Of a stretch of DNA of 56,104 nt, positions 13,601 through 20,486 are shown piece by piece. The position numbers were made by a program, and so were the translations under genes. Where the stretch lies: the NCBI GenBank assembly GCA_965218715.1, contig CBDCLY010000034.1, positions 1-56,104 on the forward strand, in the 5' to 3' direction. Every line of letters begins with the position of its first letter. The first letter of the stretch is position 1. The notes beneath the pieces were generated by a model that saw nothing but the letters and a program-made list of their open reading frames with translations, ran no database searches and was not told where the DNA came from. Source of the DNA: CBDCLY01 sp965218715. Its GTDB lineage: Bacteria > Bacteroidota > Bacteroidia > Flavobacteriales_E > Vicingaceae.

Positions 13601-16600
13601 TTGGTGGAGAAGTAGTTAATGTAACTGGCGCGGATGCAACTTGTTTCAATACTTGCGATGGAATGGCAAGCGCTAACTTTGTTTGTTTAGATCCAAACTG
13701 TTCTGTTGAATGGTTCAATGCTGTAACTGGCCAATCTACTGGAATAACAACGGCAACAACAAATGCTCTATGTAAAGGAGATTACTATGTTCAGGTTACG
13801 AATAATACTGGTTGTATTACAATTGAACCCATTTCGATTGGAGGCCCAGATGCAATTAATATCACTGAGCAAATTAACGATGCTACTTGTTTTGGTAGCG
13901 CCGATGGAAGCATCAGTTTAATCACATCTGGTGGAACTGGTACTTTAAGTTACAATTGGGCTCCAGGTCCTATTACAGGCCAGGGAACTGCTACAATTAG
14001 CAACCTTAATGCTGGTGTCTATTTCGTAACAGTAAGTGACGCTAATTCCTGTGATACAGTATTGTCTTATACAGTGGCTGAACCAAGTGAAATTCAGGCC
14101 AGCTTTACAAGCATTGATGCAAATTGTGGGGTTAATGATGGATTCATAAATGCCACTGTAAGCGGAGGAACTGTTGCATTTGATTATGGGTACCAATGGT
14201 TCGATGGAAACAATGTTGCGTTAACTGGTCAAGTTAACCCTAGCATTAGTAATATAGGGGCTGGCACTTATTTCTTAAGAGTTAGAGACGACAATTTATG
14301 TGAGAAAACATTCTCCATTAGTATTGGTAGCACAAATGCAGCAAGCATTGTTGTAGATTCAGTTACTAATAACTCCTGTTTTGGAGCAAATGATGGTGAA
14401 ATTTTCATCACTACTTCTGGTGCAAATACCCCCTTTACATTTAACTGGCAACCATTTGGTCAGTCTACTGAAGACTTAATCAACCTTGCTGCAGGAACCT
14501 ATACCCTTGGGGTAACCAATAGTCTTGGTTGCGAAACCTATGAGACAGTGATTGTAACTGAACCAAGTCAGATGCTCGCAAGTATTGGAACTGTTGATGC
14601 TAGCTGTGGATTATGTAATGGCGAAGCAGGAATCACAATAAGTGGTGGTCTTGCACCATATACTTATTTATGGAGTAATGGTTCTACTACGGATTCTGCC
14701 AAAGCATTATGTGGGGGAAGCTACACCCTTGAAGTAAGCGACGCAAATGGATGTTCAGAAAACTTTATTTTCTCAGTAAATACTTCTGGTGGTCCAAGTG
14801 GAGAAACGATTGCAGTTACTGCCACAAGTTGTGCAACTTCATGCGATGGAACAGCAACCGTAAACCCAATTGGGGGTTCTTTACCTTACACTTACCTCTG
14901 GTTACATGATGGTTCTACCACTAATAGTGTTTCCAATTTATGTAGAGGTGATTATATTCTTCAAGTGAGCGATGCCTCAGGATGCGCAAGAAGTGTTACT
15001 GTAAGCATTAATAGTCCGATTAGTATAAGTATTAATGAAACCATGGTTTCTCAAACATGCAATTCTAATCCTTGCGATGGTTCTATCCGATTGGATGTAA
15101 GTGGCGGAGTTAGACCATATTCTTATACTTGGGGGCCCGCTCCACAAAATGACACCAATTTCTTAGGAAGTTTATGTGCAGGCATTTACAATGTGACAGT
15201 TAGCGATGCTAATGGCTGTAGTGAAACAAAATCATTATTGCTAAACAATAATGGACAAGTAATCACACCTAATCCTAGTGTTGCCGATGCAAGCTGTCAT
15301 GGATCATGTGATGGCTCATTAATCAGTAATGTAACGCCCACAGTAGGAATAACATTCCAGTGGTTTAATGATGCTGGTTTAAGCGTTGCACCTTTAAACA
15401 ACGACTTAGTAAATGCGGCGTGTGCAGGAGACTATATTTTGGAGATTACTTCTGTTGCTGGTGGCTGTAGAACGTATGCAAGTGTAACTGTAGATGAGCC
15501 TGATTCAATCATTCTTGGTTCTTCTATAGTTAGAAACATCAGTTGTAATGGTGCATGTGATGGTGAAATATTTATTTCAACCTTAGGAGGAAACTTACTT
15601 TATAGCTATTCTTGGGATGACCCTAGCGGACAAGATGGAATACCTGCAACTAATCTTTGCGCTGGTACCTATAGTGTTACTGCAACAGATGCAAATGGTT
15701 GTTCGGCAACAACATCTGTAACATTAACCGATCCACCTGCATTGAACATCTCTATTATTTCTAACACAGATTTAAGTTGTAGCTCGGATTGTGATGCAAG
15801 TGCTCAAGTAAGCGCATCAGGCGGAAATGCCCCTTATACCTTTGATTGGAGTGGTGGTCAAACTGGGACAAACCCAACAACACTTTGCTTTGGTCCAAAC
15901 ATTATTAGTGTTACCGATGCAACTGGTTGTGTAAATACCGATACAGTATTTATTGGAGCAACTGATACTGTTGTTGCTGTAATTCCAAGTCAGACTATTT
16001 TCTGTGATGGAGACAGCATTCACCTTCTTGGTGTTGCAATGGGATCAAGTATTACATCAATAGCTTGGTATGAAAACCTTCCAAATAATTTGTTTACCCC
16101 AACATTAGATACTACAATAGCAAGGAATATTGGTTCTTATACATTCTATTTAATTGCAAGCAATGGGTCTTGTCATGATACAAGCACCTACAATTTTGAA
16201 GTTGTTGCTAATCCAAACATTGGTTTGGCAAGTAGTGTTCAAATTTTCAAAGATGAAATTGCAGTAATTCAATTGTCAGGAAAACGGACCGACTATTTAT
16301 ACAACTGGTCTCCAGGGACTGATTTAAATGATAGTACGATTGCAGAGCCACAAGCGGCTCCTAGAGAAGATCGTGTTTATACACTGATTGTGACAGACTC
16401 AAACGGATGTACAGTAAGCGACTCAATTAATGTATTGTACCAGCCGAGTATTATCATTCCTTCAGGATTTTCACCTAATGGTGATGGAGTAAATGATGTT
16501 TGGGAAATAGACATATTAGAAGAATTCCCGAATGCATCTGTAACAATCTTCAATCGTTGGGGTCAGCAATTGTATGAACAAAAAGACGGCTATGTTAGCC

Positions 16601-16716
16601 CTTGGGATGGAACCAAAGGTGGAGAAGCATTGCCAATAGGTACTTACTATTTTATTATCGACTTTAAGAGTGATCGAATTGAGCCGATTACTGGACCAAT
16701 AACTTTACTGAGATAA
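1642..16716 (+). CDS. Giant SprB-like repeat adhesin with T9SS type B sorting domain (5024 aa)
   Basis: After a signal peptide ending near residue 22 (SLQA/RVDV), I count about 61 SprB-type repeats of roughly 75 residues. Each starts with an (E/P/A/V)SCxG..DG motif, continues with SGGTxPYTYxW and closes with YxVTVTDANGC, so each carries two conserved cysteines. Two different beta-rich domains follow (about residues 4770-4930). The protein ends in the type B C-terminal domain (about 4934-5024: FSPNGDGVNDVW, FNRWGQQLY, GTYYFII, ITLLR). SprB of F. johnsoniae is a mobile cell-surface gliding adhesin exported by the T9SS; this protein has the same architecture and, like sprB, is followed directly by a sprF-type gene. 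By inference it is a surface adhesin, possibly for gliding or attachment. Four consecutive 150-residue units (7246-9045) are identical in protein sequence. Orthology to sprB itself is not proven, because such repeats occur in several cargo proteins. Confidence 0.93.
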   Translation: MKIFFRLLLLTLIFSTAQSLQARVDVIHTSQQDPSCFEATDGYVTIDSLTTTAPSGNYIIRINTSPVTFFNVGDTIFLGDGNYTITTIDQMDGNSINFKFISINDPFDIGSIPSSTSANCFNVCDGTASIIAFGGTGAFTYVWSDGLSQTTSTAINLCDGKYYVTISDANGCTSLDSATVTEPSEILPTVTANDVACFGDATGSAMSAPTGGSGTYSSWTWSSSGNNTDTENGLVAGNYSVTVTDNTGCTGVENFSISEPAAPLAVSLSSSPVLCFGESTGSITNSVSGGTSPYTYVWNDGNTNQNRNNIPSGPYTVTVTDNNGCSETESITVATRPEILTTLTPSDVSCNGLADGSITITSLTGGTAPYNPINWSNGGSGTSINGLTAGRYYVTVTDLFTCTKVDSADVGEPLVLVPSFDTEVDPTCNGGANGSISASAIGGTPAYTFNWSNGVNGASSISGLNAGPYTVTVIDANGCSNTLTTNLSNPVAIVPTLTPSDALCFGTCTGSIMANPVNGIAPYTYAWSSGGSSQTESNLCAGNYSVTVTDANNCTATESAVVGEPAAAIAISLNQTAVLCFGESTGGITASTSGGTNPYTYLWNDGNPSQNRSNIPAGIYTVTVTDINGCTEDESVTVQTRPELISAATPTNATCNGLNDGSITLTTLSGGTPPYNPINWSNGGSGTSISNLLAGRYYVTITDLFGCTKVDSADVDEPAALLLTLDNQTDPRCTNDANGSIDLSTSGGTPTYTFAWNDGITTEDRSGLVDGTYTITVTDANSCSISQSFTLTDPLVLSATIDSLEDASCSGFSDGFARVLAAGGTGAYTYSWSNGITNAANPNLPIGTYGVTVTDNNGCMATSSATIGAPVVLVASINGTDASCDGIDDGTATASGSGGSLPYTFLWGPGNPTGQNTATISGLAGGTYTVTITDANGCTDDESILISQPSAIALTISGTNILCNGDNTGDATVNPSGGTPAYTYLWSDGSAQTTQTAVNLVADTYTVTVSDANGCTNSISISLSEPSPLGATITASTNPTCNGINDGTATVTAAGGVAPLTYLWSDPSSQTTITATGLSAGTFTVTVTDVNGCTTADQVTLSSPASVIITTDSISMVNCFGGNDGYIEVTGSGGIAPFTYDWSNGPTTRINTPLIAGNYDLTVTDNAGCFSTQSFTITEPPVGLSATTNSTDLDCNGDADGTAGVAVSGGTPAYTYSWGGGQTTATITGLSGGTYNVTVTDNNGCTLTESIIVNEPTQLVISVDATTDVTCNGSNDGTANVSATGGTPNYTFNWSNAGTGLSQSNLSPGPYTVTVTDANGCTDSANFNINEPQVIDFTVVQETNVSCFGANDGLIEVVGTGGTPAYTYNWSNGPTTALNNNLSPGPYTVTISDANGCSTTYSTTITEPTQLNADIIVDKQPCFGASDGELTAQESGGTAPYTYAWLSGQTTQTITGLATGLYLVTITDANGCTATDNTTLTPNPPITLLGVNGTDVSCFGGNDGNGVVLAFGGTAPLTYDWSDGGSGFLRTDLVAQTYMITVSDANGCSVSPPSTLVINEPNQLDPVITSVNETCPGSNDGSISTTPTGGTAPYSFVWSNGNNNAGLTSSITGLSAGTYGLTITDDNACDSIISIDILPGGASFTYTDSVDMVSCFGICDGYIEILNFSGGTAPYTYAWSNGVATAANPNLCAGNYSVTVNDANGCDSTWSYMITEPTQIQANLVTVDESCGGANDGSATASPTGGAGTYTFAWSTGASGNPLTGLTAGNYDVTITDADGCNIIEPFTIGAGGNIAVNPTTNDPSCFGICDGDITLSPSGGTAPYTFLWDDNSTNFFRTALCDGSYDVTVTDATGCSTTQNIILTQPTQIQANLVIVNESCGAGGDGSATASPTGGAGTYTFAWSTGASGNPLTGLTAGNYDVTITDADGCNIVEPFTIGAGGNIAVNPTTNDPSCFGICDGDITLSPSGGTAPYTFLWDDNSTNFFRTALCDGSYDVTVTDATGCSTTQNIILTQPTQIQANLVIVNESCGAGGDGSATASPTGGAGTYTFAWSTGASGNPLTGLTAGNYDVTITDADGCNIVEPFTIGAGGNIAVNPTTNDPSCFGICDGDITLSPSGGTAPYTFLWDDNSTNFFRTALCDGSYDVTVTDATGCSTTQNIILTQPTQIQANLVIVNESCGAGGDGSATASPTGGAGTYTFAWSTGASGNPLTGLTAGNYDVTITDADGCNIVEPFTIGAGGNIAVNPTTNDPSCFGICDGDITLSPSGGTAPYTFLWDDNSTNFFRTALCDGSYDVTVTDATGCSTTQNIILTQPTQIQANLVIVNESCGAGGDGSATASPTGGAGTYTFAWSTGASGNPLTGLTAGNYDVTITDADGCNIVEPFTIGAGGNIAVNPTTNDPSCFGICDGDITLSPSGGTAPYTFLWDDNSTNFFRTALCDGSYDVTVTDATGCSTTQNIILTQPTQIQANLVIVNESCGAGGDGSATASPTGGAGTYTFAWSTGASGNPLTGLTAGNYDVTITDADGCNIIEPFTIGTGGNSNYTYIDSVINPSCFGVCDGSIAIIGLSGGTAPHTYSWSTGSTAQFISGLCAGNYGLTISDATGCDSIVSYTLVEPLQIQANLTITNESCNGGGDGTATAAPSDGIAPYTFAWSTGASGNPLTGLSAGNYDVTITDARGCSIIEPFVISTGSAAYTYSDRVVNASCNGTCDGSIEVLNLSGGTTPYTYNWAGGLTGPLIQSLCAGTYTVTMSDANSCDTIATYTIAEPAPFNTTITTISDTCLQGVGEATVVSVSGGSTPYTYDWSGGVGTGNQRTGLVGGNYFVTITDNSGCSQIEPLTVPNVSTFGINVSFTDVTCNGANDGTITVSTSGGTNPVTYNWSGGLVGANPTNVPPNTYGLTVTDATGCAELASVTISEPDPISATFTITDESCTPGNDGAAIANVSGGTSPFTYAWSAGTSSGNSTTGLVAGTYTVTITDANNCVGTENFTIGFNAAFSLAITTTDASCNGGIDGSISIVPSGAIPVVTYQWAGPQTGPNPTGLASGTYTVTVTDGSGCSEIRSIDVMEGSPIISGLSSTDESCTPGTDGTATSIPSGGTFPYTFMWSGGVSSGNSVSGLTAGSYFLTITDAAGCTEVEPFVINSGSTISVNETVVSPTCFGDCDASITLSPSGGVAPYTYLWGDNSTNFFRTGLCFGTYLVTVTDATSCSKVEGINVTSPSRIAASFIITDESCVPGGDGSATAIPSGGTAPLTYVWSSGVGTGNVVNGLSAGTYTVTITDANACSNSQNFIIGTSASPTVNGTVVDATCNGGSDGSITLSVTGGTNPLTYNWTGSLAGANPSNVNPGTYTVTITDGAGCTASDMYTVGQGSLILANLSLVDESCSPGGDGTATAAPSAGTSPYTFAWSTGSSLNPLTGLSSGNYDVTITDAQSCTVVEPFTISAGSNFVYNEIVNDASCFGICDGDIALSPSGGTAPYTFLWDDNSTLNTRANLCAGSYDVTLSDATGCSNINSFTINEPDELFANLSLVDESCAGNDGSATASPAGGSSPYTFAWSTGASANPLTGLSTGNYDLTLTDANGCSKVEPFTINTSAPIIANELITNPSCFGACDGDITLAPSGGQSPYTYLWGDNSTNNGRTGLCDGTFGVTITDAAGCSISPSFTVTEPQQIVANVTPTDESCSPGGDGSALASPTGGNGPYTFAWSNGTSVNPITGLVPGNYDVTVTDAQGCTDVETFIINPYPPIIPNELSGNETCAGLCDGFVEVNPSGGIGAYTYSWNTGFSTRRIDNLCAGTYTVTITDAAGCDTTVTETINAAVALTGNLSLRDQSCTNLAVCDGRAIARPQGGTAPYSYLWAPGTIPGQSTDTANSLCVGNYSLTITDALGCTFDTSFSISGPPPIAASFNVTGSTCTICNGAITVTASGGSSSNYTYNWLDNNLVPLGVTTDNIGSLCAGIYFVDISDNTGCTGRFSVPLSDIGGEVVNVTGADATCFNTCDGMASANFVCLDPNCSVEWFNAVTGQSTGITTATTNALCKGDYYVQVTNNTGCITIEPISIGGPDAINITEQINDATCFGSADGSISLITSGGTGTLSYNWAPGPITGQGTATISNLNAGVYFVTVSDANSCDTVLSYTVAEPSEIQASFTSIDANCGVNDGFINATVSGGTVAFDYGYQWFDGNNVALTGQVNPSISNIGAGTYFLRVRDDNLCEKTFSISIGSTNAASIVVDSVTNNSCFGANDGEIFITTSGANTPFTFNWQPFGQSTEDLINLAAGTYTLGVTNSLGCETYETVIVTEPSQMLASIGTVDASCGLCNGEAGITISGGLAPYTYLWSNGSTTDSAKALCGGSYTLEVSDANGCSENFIFSVNTSGGPSGETIAVTATSCATSCDGTATVNPIGGSLPYTYLWLHDGSTTNSVSNLCRGDYILQVSDASGCARSVTVSINSPISISINETMVSQTCNSNPCDGSIRLDVSGGVRPYSYTWGPAPQNDTNFLGSLCAGIYNVTVSDANGCSETKSLLLNNNGQVITPNPSVADASCHGSCDGSLISNVTPTVGITFQWFNDAGLSVAPLNNDLVNAACAGDYILEITSVAGGCRTYASVTVDEPDSIILGSSIVRNISCNGACDGEIFISTLGGNLLYSYSWDDPSGQDGIPATNLCAGTYSVTATDANGCSATTSVTLTDPPALNISIISNTDLSCSSDCDASAQVSASGGNAPYTFDWSGGQTGTNPTTLCFGPNIISVTDATGCVNTDTVFIGATDTVVAVIPSQTIFCDGDSIHLLGVAMGSSITSIAWYENLPNNLFTPTLDTTIARNIGSYTFYLIASNGSCHDTSTYNFEVVANPNIGLASSVQIFKDEIAVIQLSGKRTDYLYNWSPGTDLNDSTIAEPQAAPREDRVYTLIVTDSNGCTVSDSINVLYQPSIIIPSGFSPNGDGVNDVWEIDILEEFPNASVTIFNRWGQQLYEQKDGYVSPWDGTKGGEALPIGTYYFIIDFKSDRIEPITGPITLLR
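2200..4030 (+). repeat. Diverged 915-bp tandem block duplication inside the adhesin gene
   Basis: A block of four SprB repeats is present twice in tandem. Matching landmarks are 915 bp (305 codons) apart: VLCFGESTG is encoded near 2458 and 3373, and NWSNGGSGTS near 2761 and 3676. The four repeats of block 1 (about 2200-3115) match those of block 2 (about 3115-4030) in order. The copies differ at both silent and replacement sites, so this duplication is older than the 450-bp array downstream. Confidence 0.8.
6796..9264 (+). repeat. Near-identical 450-bp tandem array inside the adhesin gene (about 5.5 units)
   Basis: The unit is 450 bp, or 150 residues, and encodes two SprB repeats. Units start at 6796, 7246, 7696, 8146, 8596 and 9046 (the last is about half a unit). 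The four units 7246-9045 encode identical protein. The base differences I can see among them are all silent: ACT/ACG near 7568, AAT/AAC near 8045, AGT/AGC near 8216, AAT/AAC and GAC/GAT near 8750, GCC/GCT near 8775 and ACT/ACC near 8803. The variants are shared between units in a mosaic, as expected from unequal crossing-over or gene conversion. The copy number is vulnerable to assembly collapse or expansion. Confidence 0.95.
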
Positions 16717-16717
16717 G

Positions 16718-17629
16718 ATGAAAAAGATTTTTACAATTTGTTTTTTCCTACTTGCTGGTGGAGTGTTGATGGCTCAACAATTACCTCAGTATAGTCAATA
16801 TATTCTGAACCGATATGTGATTAATCCTGCAAGTGCAGGAACTGAAAATTACTTTGTTGGACAGTCGAATTATAGAAGTCAATGGGAAGGAATACAAGAC
16901 GCACCTAGGACTTACATCATGAGTGTAAATGGCCCACTTGCTAATCAAAAGATGGGAATAGGAGGTTATGTCTTTGTGGATGTTACTGGCCCAACTAGAA
17001 GAAATGGATTCAATCTATCTTATTCTTACCATCTTAATTTAACGGCAAGCTTAAAACTTTCCATGGCAATAAATGCAGGTGTTTTAACTTATGGAGTTGA
17101 TGGAACGGAAATTACTTTCAATGACCCTAATGACAACATATTAGCTCAGTCACAAGAGAAAAATATCTTCCCTGATGCTGGATTTAGTTTTTATCTATAT
17201 GCTCCTAAATTCTTTTTTGGTGCCTCTGCTCCTCAATTGATCCAAAACCAATTGGATTTTAAGAATTCCATCGAAGACCCTACTGGTCGATTAGTTAACC
17301 ATTACTTCATTACTGGTGGATATACACATGAGTTAAACAGTTTAATCGAACTTGAGCCATCTATCCTTGTGAAATATGTTAAGCCCTTGCCGATTCAATT
17401 TGAAGCCAGTTTAAGAGGAATCTATAAGGAGACTGCATGGGTTGGCTTTTCTTACCGACAATCTGATGCAATAGTGTTGCTAGGTGGTTATACATTCCAG
17501 GATAATTTTTCTATTGGATATTCTTACGATATCATCCAATCAGACATACAACAATACAGCACTGGAACGCATGAAATCATGTTATCCATCAAGTTTAACA
17601 AAAGCTCAAGAGATTCAGTTTCAGAATAA
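16718..17629 (+). CDS. PorP/SprF family type IX secretion system outer-membrane protein
   Basis: This 303-residue protein has a signal peptide (MKKIFTICFFLLAGGVLMAQ) and the family signature LPQYSQYILNRYVINPASAG, then YRSQWEGIQDAPRTYIMSV. It ends in beta strands (FSIGYSYDIIQSDI, THEIMLSIKF) typical of the family's outer-membrane barrel. It starts one base after the stop of the giant adhesin gene, which repeats the sprB-sprF arrangement, so it probably helps export or anchor that adhesin. It is clearly related to the 546-1493 protein but not close to identical (VINPASAG against AINPALAG). Its 3' end faces the next gene with one base between the stop codons. Confidence 0.93.
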   Translation: MKKIFTICFFLLAGGVLMAQQLPQYSQYILNRYVINPASAGTENYFVGQSNYRSQWEGIQDAPRTYIMSVNGPLANQKMGIGGYVFVDVTGPTRRNGFNLSYSYHLNLTASLKLSMAINAGVLTYGVDGTEITFNDPNDNILAQSQEKNIFPDAGFSFYLYAPKFFFGASAPQLIQNQLDFKNSIEDPTGRLVNHYFITGGYTHELNSLIELEPSILVKYVKPLPIQFEASLRGIYKETAWVGFSYRQSDAIVLLGGYTFQDNFSIGYSYDIIQSDIQQYSTGTHEIMLSIKFNKSSRDSVSE

Positions 17630-17630
17630 A

Positions 17631-18254
17631 CTAAATATACTCTTCTCTGATTTTATCAAAGGTGTAATCCTCTTTTCTTCCTTGCCTTAAGATGTTTTCC
17701 AATAAAAAAAGCATCTTGTCTTTAGCCTTCTCACTATCGTGAAATACAGCTATTGCGCCTGGCTCTAATTTGTCCAACATTTTTTTATTGCACAATTCCC
17801 AATCACTTTGGTCATAGTCTTTGGTTAAGATACTCCACATGATGATTGAAAAATTTTCTTCGACCAATTTTACTTGTTTGGGTTTCATCTTTCCATAAGG
17901 TGGTCGAAAAAAACTGCTATTGATTTTTGTTGAAGCCAAATTAACATCCCTTAAATACTTCTTATTATCAGACTTCCACCCGTTTAAATGGTTAAAGGTA
18001 TGGTTCCCAATTTCATGGCCTTCATTGAGTATCCTTTTGTACAATTCAGGATATTTCTCTACGTTCTTAGCCAAGCAAAAAAATGTGGCCTTTGCATCAA
18101 AACTTGCCAACAGGTCTAGAACAAGCTCTGTTACGCCCGGAGTAGGTCCATCGTCAAAGCTTAAAAAAAGCTTTTTCGAATCAACTTTTATTTTCCAAAT
18201 TATGGATGGATATATTCTTGCAATTAGAGCTATGGATTGTTGCTGAAGGTTCAT
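17631..18254 (-). CDS. Polysaccharide deacetylase (NodB homology domain)
   Basis: This 207-residue protein is almost entirely a carbohydrate esterase 4 domain. The motifs are in order: LSFDDGPTPG (D34 as likely base, D35 as metal ligand), HTFNH (metal ligands H85 and H89), RPPYG (117-121), WSILTKDYDQS and VFHDS (H172). The family removes N- or O-acetyl groups from chitin-like glycans or peptidoglycan in a metal-dependent way. There is a hydrophobic stretch near the N terminus but no convincing signal peptide, so the location is uncertain. It is the last gene of the panC-to-deacetylase operon and overlaps the radA stop codon by 4 bp. The substrate cannot be told from sequence; a short peptidoglycan or lipid-linked sugar deacetylase is plausible. 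Confidence 0.88.
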   Translation of the reverse strand: MNLQQQSIALIARIYPSIIWKIKVDSKKLFLSFDDGPTPGVTELVLDLLASFDAKATFFCLAKNVEKYPELYKRILNEGHEIGNHTFNHLNGWKSDNKKYLRDVNLASTKINSSFFRPPYGKMKPKQVKLVEENFSIIMWSILTKDYDQSDWELCNKKMLDKLEPGAIAVFHDSEKAKDKMLFLLENILRQGRKEDYTFDKIREEYI

Positions 18255-19615
18255 CTAAATAGGTCTTTGTAAACTTCCTCCAATTTTCCAACCGCCTTCA
18301 CTTCGATTTTATAGTTTGTTGTTTGGATGCCCTTTAAGTTATATTTAGAAACAATAATTTTTGTAAATCCTAGTTTTTCTGCCTCTTGGATTCTCTTCTC
18401 TAGCTTGTTTACCGGGCGAATTTCTCCAGAAAGACCTACCTCTGCAGCAAAACAAGTTTTAGAATTTACAGGGATATCATCATTAGATGAAAGAATGGAG
18501 GCAACAACAGCAAGGTCAATTGCTGGATCTTCAACTCGAATTCCACCTGCGATGTTTAGAAAAACGTCTTTGCTTGCAAGTTTAAAACCACATCGCTTTT
18601 CTAAAACAGCGAGCAACATGTTTAATCGTCTGGTATCAAATCCTGTACTGCTTCTTTGGGGAGTTCCATAGGCTGCGGTGCTAACTAGCGACTGAACCTC
18701 AATCATCATTGGTCGAATCCCTTCCAAGCTTCCAGCTATGGCTGAACCACTTAATTGTTCATCTCTATTGGCCAGCAATATTTCTGATGGATTGGCTACT
18801 TGCCTTAAGCCTTCTCCTAGCATTTCATAAATACCTATTTCATTGGTAGGGCCAAATCGATTCTTACCAGCTCTTAAAATTCTATACATGTGGTTACGGT
18901 CTCCTTCAAACTGGAGAACTACATCAACCATATGCTCAAGCACCTTAGGTCCAGCAATTTGTCCGTCCTTGTTGATATGACCAACCAATATTACGGGAGT
19001 GTTTTTTTCTTTCGCAAATCGCATCAAGTCGGCTGCACAAGCCTTAATTTGAGAGATACTTCCAGGCGCTGAATCAATTAGCGGGGATTGTAAGGTTTGA
19101 ATACTATCAATGATCACTAAATCTGCATCAGCTTGTTCCAGTTGATTCCAAATTTGATCCATCCCAGTTTCTGAAAGCAAAAAACATTCTTCATTTTCTA
19201 TTCCTATTCTTTCTCCACGCATTTTAATTTGTTGCTCACTTTCTTCGCCTGAAACGTAAATAACTTTTATCCCCTTCCATTGCAATGCCATTTGAAGCAG
19301 GAGAGTTGATTTACCGATACCAGGCTCACCTCCCATTAAAAGCAAAGAGCCTGGGACTAATCCTCCTCCTAAGACTCGGTTTAATTCAATATCTGGACAC
19401 CTATATCTTAGGTTGTTTCCAGCCTTAACCTGACTAATTGCTACTGGCTTACTTGCTTTTTTTGTGCTAAACGAATGACTTCCTTGCTTTTTTTCCTTCT
19501 GAATTATTTCTTCAACATAGGTGTTCCATTCATTGCATGAAGGGCAATGACCTAGCCATTTAGCAGCTTGAGCGCCACAATTTTGGCAAAAGAAAGCTTT
19601 GTTTATTTTAGCCAA
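18251..19615 (-). CDS. radA: DNA repair protein RadA (Sms)
   Basis: This 454-residue protein has the full RadA layout. It has an N-terminal four-cysteine zinc finger (C10, C13, C24, C27), a RecA-like ATPase with Walker A GEPGIGKST (96-104) and Walker B VIIDSIQT, and the RadA-specific KNRFG motif (near residue 255). A Lon-protease-like C-terminal domain follows (from about DVFLNIAGGIRVEDPAIDLA). RadA drives branch migration of recombination intermediates as a DnaB-like ring helicase. It lies 9 bp after the TPR gene in the same operon. Length and all motifs are normal for the family. Confidence 0.97.
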   Translation of the reverse strand: MAKINKAFFCQNCGAQAAKWLGHCPSCNEWNTYVEEIIQKEKKQGSHSFSTKKASKPVAISQVKAGNNLRYRCPDIELNRVLGGGLVPGSLLLMGGEPGIGKSTLLLQMALQWKGIKVIYVSGEESEQQIKMRGERIGIENEECFLLSETGMDQIWNQLEQADADLVIIDSIQTLQSPLIDSAPGSISQIKACAADLMRFAKEKNTPVILVGHINKDGQIAGPKVLEHMVDVVLQFEGDRNHMYRILRAGKNRFGPTNEIGIYEMLGEGLRQVANPSEILLANRDEQLSGSAIAGSLEGIRPMMIEVQSLVSTAAYGTPQRSSTGFDTRRLNMLLAVLEKRCGFKLASKDVFLNIAGGIRVEDPAIDLAVVASILSSNDDIPVNSKTCFAAEVGLSGEIRPVNKLEKRIQEAEKLGFTKIIVSKYNLKGIQTTNYKIEVKAVGKLEEVYKDLFR

Positions 19616-19624
19616 TGATAGTGT

Positions 19625-20485
19625 TTAAAATACGATGTCGATTTCTCTTGATCGTGAACGATTAAATTTAGCTCCACAAAAATTATTTGCATTTTCAGCT
19701 CCTTGCTCGTAACCATAATTCGCAGCTCTAAGCCAATCCTTGCAAGCTGCTTCTTTCTGTTTTATTTCATAGTAGGCTTCAGCTCTATAATAATAAGCTT
19801 TGCCTAAATTTTTGTCATTGTATTCAATGATAGCGTTCAAATCTTCTATGGCTTCTTCATATTTCTTTAAACCAATTTTACTCAATGCCACATTTAATAG
19901 TCCGTTTTCCAAATCTGGTTTTGCTTCTAATGCTTGTTGAAAGTCCAACATTCCAGCTTCATAACTCTTTAATTCGGCTTTTGCCGCTCCTCTATTGTAC
20001 AATGCTTCAGCATAGTCTGGTTGAAGGTCAATTGCTTTCGTATACCATGAAATTGCTTCTTTGTACCTGTTAATTTCAGCACTAACAAAGCCTCTATAGT
20101 AATACAATAAGGCACTTTTGTGGCCTAGATTTGTCGCATTCTCAAAATCCTTATCTGCTTTCTTGTAGGCTTGTGTAAAAATATAGGCCGCTCCTCTATG
20201 AATATATAACTCAGGATCTTTAGAATTGATGGTTTCAGCGGTGTTATAATCATCAATGGCAGGTTGAAACAAATCTAGTTTGTGTTTGGTGTCCGCTAAA
20301 GCTTTAATTGCTTCGTAATCATTCTGGTTTAAAAGCGACGCTTTTTTGTAATGCTGCATTGCAATTGCATACTCCTCTTTATCATATGCTTGTTTGCCTA
20401 ACTTTTTTAAGATATTAAGAGAATCTTGCCCCTGAGTAATTTGAACCAATCCAATTAATAAGAGCCCGAGGATCCATTTTTCCAT
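19625..20485 (-). CDS. Tetratricopeptide repeat (TPR) protein, exported
   Basis: The protein consists of a signal peptide followed by about seven TPR motifs, with repeated A-x3-Y...A signatures such as YYYRGFVSAEINRYKEAISW and ALYNRGAAKAELKSYEAGML. TPR arrays are protein-interaction scaffolds. I choose the ATG at 20485 because it gives a compact signal peptide (MEKWILGLLLIGLVQITQG) and lies one base past the rfaE2 stop codon. An ATG at 20503 would add six residues and overlap rfaE2. The protein is probably periplasmic or attached to the inner face of the outer membrane. No partner is evident; it sits in the operon between rfaE2 and radA. No catalytic domain is seen. Confidence 0.85.
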   Translation of the reverse strand: MEKWILGLLLIGLVQITQGQDSLNILKKLGKQAYDKEEYAIAMQHYKKASLLNQNDYEAIKALADTKHKLDLFQPAIDDYNTAETINSKDPELYIHRGAAYIFTQAYKKADKDFENATNLGHKSALLYYYRGFVSAEINRYKEAISWYTKAIDLQPDYAEALYNRGAAKAELKSYEAGMLDFQQALEAKPDLENGLLNVALSKIGLKKYEEAIEDLNAIIEYNDKNLGKAYYYRAEAYYEIKQKEAACKDWLRAANYGYEQGAENANNFCGAKFNRSRSREIDIVF

Positions 20486-20486
20486 A

